Source: JBBDMX01 sp040878035 (GTDB lineage Bacteria; Planctomycetota; Phycisphaerae; Phycisphaerales; Phycisphaeraceae). From it: DNA of 64,000 nt. A program made the position numbers and the translations under genes. The stretch spans positions 1 to 64,000 of the forward strand of contig JBBDMX010000008.1 of the NCBI GenBank assembly GCA_040878035.1, written 5' to 3'. The notes under the pieces are model-generated. The model made no database searches. It saw nothing but the letters and a program-made list of their open reading frames with translations, and was not told the origin of the DNA. This document shows, in pieces, positions 33,525-41,914 of this stretch (its first letter is position 1; every line of letters starts with the position of its first letter).

Positions 33525-34973
33525 TTACCTCTTGATCCGTTCCTCCCACACCTTGAGTTGTTCGGCAAACCCGCTGACGCCGGCGTTGCCGTAGGTCTGG
33601 TAGCGCTTGACGACGTTCTCCGCGCCGAGCCAGTCGTACACGTCCTTGCCGCAGACCGGCTTCTGCCCGGCTTCCTTGGCGGCGCCGTTGAAATCATCGA
33701 CCGCCAGTTGTGACAGCTTGTGCAGGCCGCGCTCTTCGCACCGATGGACCAATCCGCCGACGATCTGATGCGCCGTGCGGAAGGGCACGCCTTTGGTCAC
33801 CAGGTATTCCGCCAGGCTGGTGGCGTCGAGAAAGCCGCGGTCGAGCGTGGCGGCGATCTTTTGCTTGTTGAACTTCGTCGTGGCGACGATGCGCGCAGCC
33901 ATCTCCAGGCAGTCCGACACCGTATCGTAGGCGGCGAACACATGCCGTTTGTCTTCCTGAAGGTCGCGGTTGTAGCCGATGGGCAGGCCTTTGAGTATGG
34001 TCAGCAGGGCGATCAGATGGCCGTACACCCCGCCGCAGCGGCCGCGGATCAGCTCGAGCATGTCGGGGTTGCGCTTCTGCGGCATCATGGACGAGCCGGT
34101 GGTGTACTTGTCGTCGAGCGTGATGAAGCCGAATTCGGTCGAGGCGTAGAGGATCCACTGCTCGGCCCAACGCGAAAGCGTCATGGCAGTCATTGAAAGC
34201 GCGAACACGAACTCCATCGCGATATCGCGCGAGGCCGTGGCGTCGATGCTGTTTGAGCTGGGCCTCGACATTCCCCAGAGTGCCTTTGTGGTGAACTCGC
34301 GATCAAGCGGCAGGCTCGACCCTGCAATTGCTCCAGATCCCAATGGATTCTCGTTGTTGTTGCTGCAAACGCAGACGAGTCGCATTTCAGCACGTTCGAA
34401 GGCAGTCAGCCACGACACAATCTCGCCGCCTACAGCAATGGGTTGAGCACGTTGAAGATGGGTGTAGGAAGGCATAACGATTTGCCCGTGGTGTTCTGCC
34501 AACCGGACGAAAGCCGTGGACAAGTCGTCGAACTTCCATAAAAGCTCTGTGCAAGCCTCTTCGATCCAAAGGTGCAGGTCCAGCGCCACCTGATCATTCC
34601 GGCTCCGCCCCGTATGCAACTTCTTCCCCGGTTCACCGATCTTCTCGATCAGCGCCGCCTCGATGCACATGTGCACGTCTTCGAGTTCGACTTTCCAGCC
34701 CGGCCAAGCGGCGCCGTAATCCGGCCCGGCGGCGTCGATCTCTTTCTCGATCTGCTCCAGTCCGCGCACGATCGCCGCCAGCTCTTTGGCGTTGATGAGG
34801 CGAACTTTCTTGAGCATCTTCGCATGCGCGATCGACCCGGCGATGTCGTGCTTGTACAGCCGGCGGTCGTAGGACAGCGACTCGACGAATCGTGCCGCCA
34901 GCGGATCGGCGGGCGTATCCGACGCCTTGGCGTGCTCCCAGGATTTGCCGGGGGTGGGCATGGTCATGCTCAC
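33525..34973 (-). CDS. argH: Argininosuccinate lyase
   Basis: Protein of 482 residues that splits argininosuccinate to arginine and fumarate, the last step of arginine synthesis. Motifs are LHTGRSRNDQVALDLHLW, MPSYTHLQRAQPI and the catalytic-loop signature TTGSSMMPQKRNPDMLE. A stretch of about 400 bases in the middle (34170-34570) is visibly poorer in GC and uses different synonymous codons from both flanks, although the protein reads normally there. This hints at recombination with a lower-GC relative. No other arginine gene is in the window. Confidence 0.95.
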   Translation of the reverse strand: MSMTMPTPGKSWEHAKASDTPADPLAARFVESLSYDRRLYKHDIAGSIAHAKMLKKVRLINAKELAAIVRGLEQIEKEIDAAGPDYGAAWPGWKVELEDVHMCIEAALIEKIGEPGKKLHTGRSRNDQVALDLHLWIEEACTELLWKFDDLSTAFVRLAEHHGQIVMPSYTHLQRAQPIAVGGEIVSWLTAFERAEMRLVCVCSNNNENPLGSGAIAGSSLPLDREFTTKALWGMSRPSSNSIDATASRDIAMEFVFALSMTAMTLSRWAEQWILYASTEFGFITLDDKYTTGSSMMPQKRNPDMLELIRGRCGGVYGHLIALLTILKGLPIGYNRDLQEDKRHVFAAYDTVSDCLEMAARIVATTKFNKQKIAATLDRGFLDATSLAEYLVTKGVPFRTAHQIVGGLVHRCEERGLHKLSQLAVDDFNGAAKEAGQKPVCGKDVYDWLGAENVVKRYQTYGNAGVSGFAEQLKVWEERIKR

Positions 34974-35089
34974 AGTTTACAGCGGAAGGATGTAACACGG
35001 ATGAACACGGATCAAGCAACAGAAGAAGAAACCGGGATGGACATGATGGACAGGATGGAGGAACAAGGGCCCGGAGCCGGGAGTCAGGA
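34974..35089. repeat. Dispersed repeat upstream of argH
   Basis: The stretch contains ACACGGATGAACACGGATC and CCGGGATGGACATGATGGAC, members of the same family as 33306-33524, then a short GGAGCCGGGAG segment. It fills the gap between argH and the amidohydrolase 3' end. Confidence 0.7.
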
Positions 35090-36154
35090 TCAGATGTTTG
35101 GCGGGTGACGCGCAGCGTCCCTCTTGTCGAGCAACCGCTCCGCCGCGTCGTGATACATCGCCGCCAGCGTCGCCGGATCGAGCTTGGCGCCGCGCAGGGG
35201 CGGGCATGACTCGGCCGGCAGCGTCGGGTCCACCATGCACAGGTCCGGATCGACGATCGGGCTGGGCCCGTCGTAGTCCGTCTCCAGCAGCGTGCGCAAG
35301 GCCCAATATCGGCTGGCGTAGAGGTCGAATACCAGCCCCGGATTTGCGGGATCTTTCGCCGCATCCTCCGGCTGCACCACGATGTCGCTGCCAAAGAGCA
35401 CGCGCCCGATGTTGCGCCGGCAGAAGGCGGCGAACTTCCCCGGCTGCTTCGACAACTCGCGCACCATCCACTTGGTCGCCGCGGTGTCCACGTGCAGGTT
35501 CGCGTGGCGATCCAGCAACTGCTGCACGTGATCCAGGTCCTCGGGATGCCCGCCCAGGTGTGCCGCCATCCACGGCACATCGGCAAACTCGTCCAGGTAA
35601 CGCTCCAGCGGTTGGTAATGCGCCAGCTTGGTGTCGTACTTGCCCACATCGGTGTATTTGGTGGCGAACCAGGTGTCCGGGTCCGCCACGTGCACCATGA
35701 ACATCATGCCCATGGCCTGCGCCAGCTTCATGCCCTGGTAGCGCACGGGATGATCCAGGCGCAGCGCCGGGGACAGGTCGCGGCCGCGCGGCCCGGCCCA
35801 GAACTTGACGATGCGCACGCCTTTCTTGCCGAACGCCTCAAGCCGGCGCAGCCAGTCGCTGGTGAACGTCTCGGGCTTGTCGCGTTCCAGGTAGTTGGGC
35901 ACCGCCACGAACTCGATGCGGTCGCCAAAGGCGTCGCGCATGGCGTCCACCTGTTCGAGCTGGGTCTGCGACCAGACGCGGCCGATGCCAAAGAGGTCGG
36001 CGACCGCGAAGAACTGCCGTGCCGCCGCGATGCCGTTCAAGTGCACGTGGGCATCGGTGATCGGCCGTGTGTGGCTATCCGCCGGCCAAGGCAGCGTCGT
36101 CGCCTCGTGACGGTACACCAGCCCCAGGTGATTGGCGTCGTTAGGCGGCAGCAT
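35090..36154 (-). CDS. Amidohydrolase 2 family TIM-barrel hydrolase or decarboxylase
   Basis: Protein of 354 residues starting at MLPPNDANHLGLVYRH. The reading frame stays open to 36493, but that part antisenses the neighbouring gene and looks non-coding. The metal motif ITDAHVHLNG begins the barrel; MFMVHVADPDTW, AHLGGHPEDLDH and VLFGSDIV supply later ligands. Members include ACMSD-type decarboxylases and lactone hydrolases; the substrate is not predictable. The start lies eight bases after the aldo-keto reductase stop, so they probably form an operon. The last residues (RDAARHPPNI) are encoded by a dispersed 21-base motif also found inside the P-type ATPase gene. Confidence 0.82.
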   Translation of the reverse strand: MLPPNDANHLGLVYRHEATTLPWPADSHTRPITDAHVHLNGIAAARQFFAVADLFGIGRVWSQTQLEQVDAMRDAFGDRIEFVAVPNYLERDKPETFTSDWLRRLEAFGKKGVRIVKFWAGPRGRDLSPALRLDHPVRYQGMKLAQAMGMMFMVHVADPDTWFATKYTDVGKYDTKLAHYQPLERYLDEFADVPWMAAHLGGHPEDLDHVQQLLDRHANLHVDTAATKWMVRELSKQPGKFAAFCRRNIGRVLFGSDIVVQPEDAAKDPANPGLVFDLYASRYWALRTLLETDYDGPSPIVDPDLCMVDPTLPAESCPPLRGAKLDPATLAAMYHDAAERLLDKRDAARHPPNI

Positions 36155-36162
36155 CGGCGGGC

Positions 36163-38148
36163 TCACGGCAAAGGCTCCCCACGCGCCGCGACGTACAACC
36201 GATACCACTGCTCGCGCGAAAGCGTCAGGTCGTCCGCCTTGGCGGCCTCGCGAATGTGTTGGGGATTGGCCGAGCCGACGATGGGAATGATGCCCGCGGG
36301 ATGCTTGAGCAGCCACGCCAGGGCGATGACCGTGCGCGACACGCTGTGCGCCGCCGCCGTTTCGTCCATCACCGTCAGCAGCTTCTGGAGCACGGCCCGG
36401 CGGGGATGATCGTCGCGCAGCTTGCCGCCGGCGCCGAGCATGCCCCCGCCGATGGGGCTCCACGCCAGCGGCGTGATCGAGCGTTCGAGGCATTGGTCCA
36501 GCGTGCCATCGGTGAACGGCTCGAGCCGCGCCAGATGGATCTGCACCTGGTTGACCACCAGGGGCACGTCGAGCCAGCGCTGCAGCATGGCGAGCATCGG
36601 CGGCGCGAAGTTGCTCACGCCGAAGTAGCGCACCTTGCCCTGTCGGCGCAGCGTGTCAAAGGCGCGGACGATCTCGTGCGGGTCGCAGAGCACATCCGGC
36701 CGGTGGAGCTGGTAGATGTCGATCGTCTCGATGCCCAGGCGTTGGAGGGACTGTTCGGCCGACCAGAGGATGTGGTCGTGCGAGAAGTCGTAGCGGTGCG
36801 GCGAGTCGGGGTCTGGGTCGCCGGCGAAGCGGATGCCGCACTTGGTGGCGATGGTGATGTCCTTCTTCCACGCCGGGTTTTGTCGCAGCGCCGCGCCGAA
36901 GATGCTTTCGCAGCCGCCGCGACAGTAGATGTCGGCGTGATCGAAGAGTCGATAGCCGGCGTCGTAGGCGGCGGCGCAGGCGGCGATGCCGGCGTCGCGG
37001 CGCGTCGGGTCGATTTCCTTGGGGTTCCACGTGCCGGCGATGCGCATGCAGCCGTAGGCCAGCCGCGGGGTGACGATGCCGGTGATGCTCAGAGGTTGGG
37101 TTTGCATGGTCGTTTCTTGTGGTGGAGGAGGATGGGGTCGTGCGGACAAGGTTGGCGTGGAGGTTGAGGTTGAGGGCGAGGGAGCGGTTGAGGGCCAAGG
37201 CGCGGCCAGGAGCGCGGGCGAGGCCGGAGGCGCCGTGGATGGCGGGGATTGAACCCGCGGGAACGTTATTGAGCTTAGGCCATTGCGATGAACGACGCCA
37301 GAGGCCAGGGTGGCGGGGCCGCGCACCGGCGCCGCGGCGTTGAGGAAGCTGGTGAGCCACAGGAGCACCAGGGCGAGCGGCGCCCAGGCGCGCATCAGCG
37401 TGGCGGGCCGGGCGGGAGCCGCCATCGGCGCGGGCGGGGCTTGTGAGGTGGCCGGGGCGGCCGGGGTGGCCGGGACCGGGGTGTCCGTGGTGTCCGGGTT
37501 GTCCGGCGTGTCCGGGTTGTCCGGCGTGTCCGAGGCTTCCGGGGGGGCTTCCGGGGGCGGGGCTTCCGGGGGCGGGGGGTTGGCGTTGGGTTTGTGGTCG
37601 ACAGGTCCGCGGCCTTCGCCTTGTCCCGGGCGTTCGCCGGCGGGGTTCGCATCAGCGCGGCTTGCCTCGTGGTCCTCGCCCAGCCAGTCGCTCTCGTCTC
37701 CCTCGAGCAGCTCCCGCGGATCGATCTGCGCGATCTCCATCAGCTCCCGTGCCAACTCGTGCTTATCGGAGCGCATGTCGATCATCGGGTTCTTGCGTGA
37801 GAGCATGCTGTCGTTGGGGCACACCGCATCGGTGATGGCTGGGAGGTTAGCCATTTCGATCACGGTCATGCACGCCCGGCGGGCGACCTCGGGCTTGTCG
37901 CATTCAGTCAGCTTGACTAGCGCGGCAAAGGCCACGGGGGCATAGCGCAGTGCCAGCACCTGTAACTGCGTGGCCACCAGGTCGCGGTAGAGGTGAATGT
38001 AGTCTTCGGTGCTGACGTGGTGCAGCGCATTGTCGAGCTGGTCGAGCGTGAGATTGAGCGTGGCGGCGAGGCTATGCGGCTGGGCCTGGCCGGTGCAGAG
38101 TTGCGCGAGCAGGTCGTGCGGCGGAATGGCGATGGGCGGGGTGGGCAT
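36163..38148 (-). CDS. Aldo-keto reductase fused to an N-terminal Pro-rich membrane module
   Basis: Open frame of 661 codons. Residues 348-661 are an aldo-keto reductase: LAYGCMRIAGTWNPKE, DHADIYCRGGCES (Tyr), ITIATKCGIRF (Lys), DIYQLHRPDV (His) and IIPIVGSANPQHI. It is an NADPH-type oxidoreductase of unknown substrate. It could also be translated alone from MQTQPLSITG at 37107. Residues 1-150 are helical and unrecognised (a helix-turn-helix-like LAATLNLTLDQLDNAL), followed by a Pro/Asp/Thr repeat of PDNPDT type, a hydrophobic helix at 251-273 and another Pro/Ser/Thr stretch. There is no stop between the modules. It could be a genuine fusion, or two genes joined by loss of a stop. Confidence 0.75.
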   Translation of the reverse strand: MPTPPIAIPPHDLLAQLCTGQAQPHSLAATLNLTLDQLDNALHHVSTEDYIHLYRDLVATQLQVLALRYAPVAFAALVKLTECDKPEVARRACMTVIEMANLPAITDAVCPNDSMLSRKNPMIDMRSDKHELARELMEIAQIDPRELLEGDESDWLGEDHEASRADANPAGERPGQGEGRGPVDHKPNANPPPPEAPPPEAPPEASDTPDNPDTPDNPDTTDTPVPATPAAPATSQAPPAPMAAPARPATLMRAWAPLALVLLWLTSFLNAAAPVRGPATLASGVVHRNGLSSITFPRVQSPPSTAPPASPALLAAPWPSTAPSPSTSTSTPTLSARPHPPPPQETTMQTQPLSITGIVTPRLAYGCMRIAGTWNPKEIDPTRRDAGIAACAAAYDAGYRLFDHADIYCRGGCESIFGAALRQNPAWKKDITIATKCGIRFAGDPDPDSPHRYDFSHDHILWSAEQSLQRLGIETIDIYQLHRPDVLCDPHEIVRAFDTLRRQGKVRYFGVSNFAPPMLAMLQRWLDVPLVVNQVQIHLARLEPFTDGTLDQCLERSITPLAWSPIGGGMLGAGGKLRDDHPRRAVLQKLLTVMDETAAAHSVSRTVIALAWLLKHPAGIIPIVGSANPQHIREAAKADDLTLSREQWYRLYVAARGEPLP

Positions 38149-38503
38149 AGCGAATTCTGGATTTGGGATTTCGGATTTCAGAGCCGCGCGGCGTAAGCCC
38201 GCGGAACCGGTGGTGCAATGACGTGCGAATCCGCGGGCTTACGCCGCGCGGCTCTGATACGCGCTTCTACCCCTTCCCCACAGGACCACGTTTGTGCGCG
38301 CTTTTGGCTCGAAAATCGCGTTTGCCGCGTTGTAACCAATGATGCACAAAGCAATAAAAAATTTTGCGCCTGGCGCGATTTTGATCACTCAAAATGTCAT
38401 TCTGTGCGCGCCCTGCGGGTTTTTATCGCCGATATGGACATCCGCCTGGCTGCGGCAAGACCGCGGCGGGTAGACTACCGTTTGCGGCCACTGGGGCAGC
38501 GCC
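38149..38503. other. Intergenic region with a palindrome and an AT-rich patch
   Basis: This 355-base gap between divergent genes holds a short TTTGGGATTTCGGATTTC run, the family D palindrome (38178-38257) and a patch at 38330-38400 of clearly low GC (CAATAAAAAATTTTGCGCC). No coding frame or RNA gene is evident. The AT-rich patch may hold the promoter of the gene at 38504. Confidence 0.55.
38178..38257. repeat. 80-bp palindrome, family D copy 2
   Basis: Perfect 27-base arms (TCAGAGCCGCGCGGCGTAAG... at 38178-38204 and its complement at 38231-38257) enclose 26 bases. The left arm is identical to 7159-7185, where the right arm is tandemly repeated. Confidence 0.9.
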
Positions 38504-38842
38504 ATGCAACGCTACTGGCGAAGATTGTCGATCCCGGAACTGACCGGGTTGCCTCGCCGCGAGCGCTCGCGTGTCTGGGGCATGGCCTTGCGGCGTAGTC
38601 TGCTGCACTGGCAGGTGTGGCTGGCACTGCTGGCCTATGGCGTGATCAAAGGCAGCGCCAGTTACTTCATCGCGAATTGGGCCAACATCACCTGGGGACA
38701 CCACACCTTCAAGGCCTGGCTGGCCTTCGGCCTGGTCGGCGCGCCGTTGGCCATCCTCCTGCTTCTGCCCCTCTGGCAAACAGGCTGTTACTATGCGCGA
38801 AAGCACGTCGCGGAGATTCGCAACAGACTGGCCGGTGCTTAA
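38504..38842 (+). CDS. Small two-helix membrane protein
   Basis: Protein of 112 residues with a basic N-terminus (RRERSRVWGMALRR) and two hydrophobic segments (WLALLAYGVIKGSASYFI and AWLAFGLVGAPLAILLLLPL). No family recognised. It lies 12 bases upstream of the lyase-like gene on the same strand, suggesting co-transcription. Confidence 0.6.
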   Translation: MQRYWRRLSIPELTGLPRRERSRVWGMALRRSLLHWQVWLALLAYGVIKGSASYFIANWANITWGHHTFKAWLAFGLVGAPLAILLLLPLWQTGCYYARKHVAEIRNRLAGA

Positions 38843-38854
38843 GGGAGTATTTCG

Positions 38855-39703
38855 ATGCAGGTGATCACCGCCATCTTCAGCGGACTCGTGATGTTCATGC
38901 TCGTGCTGCTGCTGTCGGCGGCGGAGCAAAAGGCTGACAAGAACGGATCGCCAGTGCGCTTCCGCGAGCATTTCGACGATGCCAAGCTGCTCCAGCGCGG
39001 GTGGTACGACGGCAGCAAGTTCACCCTTGACGACCAGCAGCCCAAGGCCGGCGCCGGCTGCATCGAGTATCGCTGGCAGGATGGCGCGACCAAGCCCGAG
39101 AGTTCAGACGGCGTGCGCCATCTGTTTGACCCCAGCGACACGGTGTACCTGCGCTGTTACATTCGCCTGTCGAAAAACTGGGAGTGGTCGGGCAAGCCCT
39201 ATCACCCGCACCTGATGCATTTCATGACCACGGAGAACGGCAAGTATCACGGGCCGGCGGCCAGTCACCTGACGCTGTACATCGAGCCATGGGACGGCAA
39301 GCTGCGCTTAGCGGCCCAGGACATCGCCAACCAGGATTCGCCGCACGGCCTGACGCAGGGGCCGCTCAAGGGCGGCTACAACGGCAAGTTCTACGACAGC
39401 AAGGACAAGCTCTTTGTGGACGACCAATGGCACTGCGTCGAGGCGCTGTTCAAGCTCAACACGCTGGACATGAAGGCGGACAAGCCCAACGCCGACGGCA
39501 TCGTGCGCGGCTGGTTCGACGGCAAGCTGGTGATCGAGCATACGGACGTAATCCTGCGCTCGACCGATTTTCCCAACATGAAGTTCAACCAGTTCCTGCT
39601 GCTGCCGTACTTCGGCCCGGGGCTGCTGCCGCACGCGCAGATGCTGTGGATCGATGAGATGGTGGTGGCGACGGCGCGGATGGAGGCGGAGGAGAAGGAT
39701 TAA
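38855..39703 (+). CDS. Secreted polysaccharide lyase-like beta-sandwich protein
   Basis: Protein of 282 residues with an N-terminal hydrophobic segment (AIFSGLVMFMLVLLLSAAEQ) that is a signal peptide or anchor. The rest, with FREHFDDAKLLQRGWYDG, VRHLFDPSDTVYLRCYIRLS, LTLYIEPWDGKLRLAAQD and WHCVEALFKLN, is a jelly-roll of the concanavalin-like type seen in alginate or heparin lyase-like proteins. No catalytic residues can be assigned. A TGA-free spacing and the upstream membrane gene suggest an operon. Confidence 0.65.
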   Translation: MQVITAIFSGLVMFMLVLLLSAAEQKADKNGSPVRFREHFDDAKLLQRGWYDGSKFTLDDQQPKAGAGCIEYRWQDGATKPESSDGVRHLFDPSDTVYLRCYIRLSKNWEWSGKPYHPHLMHFMTTENGKYHGPAASHLTLYIEPWDGKLRLAAQDIANQDSPHGLTQGPLKGGYNGKFYDSKDKLFVDDQWHCVEALFKLNTLDMKADKPNADGIVRGWFDGKLVIEHTDVILRSTDFPNMKFNQFLLLPYFGPGLLPHAQMLWIDEMVVATARMEAEEKD

Positions 39704-39806
39704 CCGCGGAGGGCACGGAGGAAGACGGAGAGGTTGGGGATATGGATGGAGATCGCGGGTAACGTTTTTGCCAGGCCTCCGGCCCTGAGATGAGTCGGCC
39801 GCGATC

Positions 39807-40430
39807 ATGGGAACCATCATGTTCTACACCCTTCCAGGCATGGGCGCCAACAATCGCATGTACGGCGGCGCGTGGCGCACGCTGCCGGAGTGTGTGTTTC
39901 TGAATTGGCCGGTGCATCGCGGGGAGACGTCGATTGCGTCAATTGCGAGGCGGATCGTTGATGACGCCGGCATCGCCGATGGCGCGGTGGTGATCGGCTC
40001 GTCGCTGGGTGGCATGGTGGCCTGTGAAATCGCTCGGTTGCGGAAGCTCAATGCGCTGGTGCTGGTGGGCAGCGCGACGCGGAAGGAAGAGATCAGCCGG
40101 TTCCTGGGCGCGATTCATCCGCTGGCCGGACTGGCGCCGCTGGAGTTCGTGCAGCGTGCGGCGGGGAAGTGTCCGGGCGAGTTGACCGGGATGTTCAACG
40201 TCAGCGACGCGGCGTTCATTCGTGCCGCCTGCCGGGCCATCTTTGCGTGGGAGGGATTGGATAGCGCGGCGATCGCGCCCCTGCGGATTCACGGCCGGCG
40301 CGACCGCGTGATTCCATTACCCGCCGATGCGCACTGCGTCATCGATGGCGGACATCTGATCGCGATGACGCATGCCGAGGCGTGCGTGGAGTTCATCCGC
40401 GTGCAGCAGGCGCGAGACTGGCGAAGTTAA
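39807..40430 (+). CDS. Alpha/beta hydrolase
   Basis: Protein of 207 residues. YTLPGMGANNRMY gives the oxyanion region, AVVIGSSLGGMVACEIAR the nucleophile Ser, RIHGRRDRVIPLP the acidic turn and VIDGGHLIAMTHAEA the His. It lacks a cap domain and a signal peptide, so it is a small cytoplasmic esterase or thioesterase of unknown substrate. Confidence 0.82.
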   Translation: MGTIMFYTLPGMGANNRMYGGAWRTLPECVFLNWPVHRGETSIASIARRIVDDAGIADGAVVIGSSLGGMVACEIARLRKLNALVLVGSATRKEEISRFLGAIHPLAGLAPLEFVQRAAGKCPGELTGMFNVSDAAFIRAACRAIFAWEGLDSAAIAPLRIHGRRDRVIPLPADAHCVIDGGHLIAMTHAEACVEFIRVQQARDWRS

Positions 40431-40633
40431 TGCGGGCGTGGGTAGGGCATGCTGGGCCTGCTTTCCGGGGGGCAAGTCTTGGGTAAGGTGGGCCCGCCTT
40501 GCCGGAAGCACCCGGATAACTGGGCACGCCCGACTGGGATGCATAAACCCTGCATCTCCCTGTCTCTGCTCCAATCCGCTATACTGCCCGGCTCGACCAA
40601 TTTCCACACCGGTCCACAGGAGCACCCCCCACC

Positions 40634-41419
40634 GTGTCACGCAAACCGTTCGTCGGCGGCAACTGGAAAATGAACCTCGACTGCGGCGGCGCCAAGCAAC
40701 TGGCGCACGCCATCACCACCGGCTTAAGCGAGTGGGGCAAGGTCGATGTCGCCGTGTTTCCGCCCTTCCCTTACCTCTCGGAAGTGGGCAACATCCTGGC
40801 CCAGGTTCCCACCAGCGGCATCAAGCTGGGCGCCCAGGATTTCTACTTTGAGAAGAACGGCGCCTACACCGGCGAGGTCAGCCTGGCCATGCTCAAGGAC
40901 GTGGGCTGCTCGGTCGTGCTGGTGGGGCACAGCGAGCGCCGGCACGTGATCGGTGAAAGCGATGTGCTGCTCAACCGCAAGGTGCTCGCTGCGCTGGGCG
41001 CCGGGTTTGAGGTCATTCTTTGCGTAGGTGAGAAGCTCGAACAGCGTGAAGCGGGCATGACCGACGCGGTGAACATGGCGCAGACGATGTACGGCCTGGC
41101 GGGGGTCAAGGCCGAGCAGATGAAGCACGTGACGATCGCCTATGAGCCGGTGTGGGCCATCGGCACGGGCAAGACCGCCACCACCGCTGACGCCCAGGCG
41201 GCACACGCGGCGATTCGTGCCTGCGTCAACTTCGGCTGCTTCGGCGGCGGCACGCAGGGCAAGGCCATCGCCGACGCCGTGCGCATCCAATACGGCGGAT
41301 CGGTCAAGTCCTCCAATGCCAGGGAACTCTTTGCCCAGCCCGATATCGACGGCGGCCTGATCGGCGGCGCGGCCCTCAAGGCCGAGGACTTCCTGCCCAT
41401 CATCAAGGCGGCGATGTGA
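40634..41419 (+). CDS. tpiA: Triosephosphate isomerase
   Basis: Protein of 261 residues from a GTG start; interconverts dihydroxyacetone phosphate and glyceraldehyde 3-phosphate in glycolysis. The active site is complete: Lys12 (GGNWKMN), His99 (VGHSERR), Glu171 (AYEPVWAIGTGK) and the phosphate loop YGGSVKSSN with GLIGGAAL. The next genes are secG and yicC in the same direction; tpiA followed by secG is a common bacterial order. A TATACT motif at 40580-40585 could be its minus-10 element. Confidence 0.97.
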   Translation: MSRKPFVGGNWKMNLDCGGAKQLAHAITTGLSEWGKVDVAVFPPFPYLSEVGNILAQVPTSGIKLGAQDFYFEKNGAYTGEVSLAMLKDVGCSVVLVGHSERRHVIGESDVLLNRKVLAALGAGFEVILCVGEKLEQREAGMTDAVNMAQTMYGLAGVKAEQMKHVTIAYEPVWAIGTGKTATTADAQAAHAAIRACVNFGCFGGGTQGKAIADAVRIQYGGSVKSSNARELFAQPDIDGGLIGGAALKAEDFLPIIKAAM

Positions 41420-41460
41420 GGTGTTCGGCGCAGCCGCTTGCGCCTTAGCTTCCGGGGCTA

Positions 41461-41526
41461 TCCCGGCCAGGCTCGCGGACTCGCATGTCCGGGCTTGGTT
41501 CGTAGATCAGAGATTTGCGATTTGAA
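41461..41526. repeat. Family C palindrome remnant between tpiA and secG
   Basis: TCCCGGCCAGGCTCGCGGAC and TCGCATGTCCGGGCTTGGTT form the inverted core of the element found in lipB. Only a short AGATTTGCGATTTG run remains of the arms. Confidence 0.7.
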
Positions 41527-41541
41527 TTCAGGACGTCTCCC

Positions 41542-41892
41542 ATGCTCGTGACTTTGTTGACCATCGTGTTCGTTTTCGTCAGTCTGCTGATGGTTCTGGT
41601 GATCCTGATCCAGAAGCCGCGCGGCGGGGGGCTGTCGGGCGCGTTTGGCGGTTCGGGCGGGGCGGTCCAGCAGGCCTTTGGCTCCAAGGTCGGCGACCTG
41701 CTGACCTGGTTCACCACCGGCTGTTTCATCGCCTTCCTGCTCCTGTCCATGGGCCTGACCTGGGCGATCCGCCCGGCCCAGGAGGACCTGGACGCGCCGA
41801 CGATCCAGCCCGCCACCACGGACCAGGCCCCGCTGCCGGGCGACGCGCCGCCGCCGATCCCATCCGAAGAACTGCCGGCCACGCAGCCGTAA
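41542..41892 (+). CDS. secG: Preprotein translocase subunit SecG
   Basis: Protein of 116 residues starting at MLVTLLTIVFVFVSLL. Two membrane helices flank the SecG motif ILIQKPRGGGLSGAFGGSGG. It assists the SecYEG channel in protein export. The C-terminal 35 residues after the second helix are Pro/Ala-rich. It lies between tpiA and yicC. Confidence 0.93.
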   Translation: MLVTLLTIVFVFVSLLMVLVILIQKPRGGGLSGAFGGSGGAVQQAFGSKVGDLLTWFTTGCFIAFLLLSMGLTWAIRPAQEDLDAPTIQPATTDQAPLPGDAPPPIPSEELPATQP

Positions 41893-41914
41893 CCCTTTCC
41901 CCACGGAGGCCCCC

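Noticed and set aside
36155..36493. Upstream extension of the amidohydrolase
   Set aside because: It would overlap the reductase gene and its translation is Arg/Gly-rich with no family match; the ATG at 36154 gives a complete protein.
37234..37262. A T-arm-like stem and loop (GCGGGTTCAATCCCCGC) on the minus strand, suggesting tRNA or tmRNA
   Set aside because: No matching acceptor or D-arm within tRNA distance, no tmRNA 5' half or tag, and the bases are also coding in the reductase frame.
38330..38400. AT-rich patch as a replication origin
   Set aside because: No DnaA boxes and no dnaA, dnaN or similar genes nearby.
40580..40585. TATACT as a firm tpiA promoter
   Set aside because: No convincing minus-35 element at the right distance.
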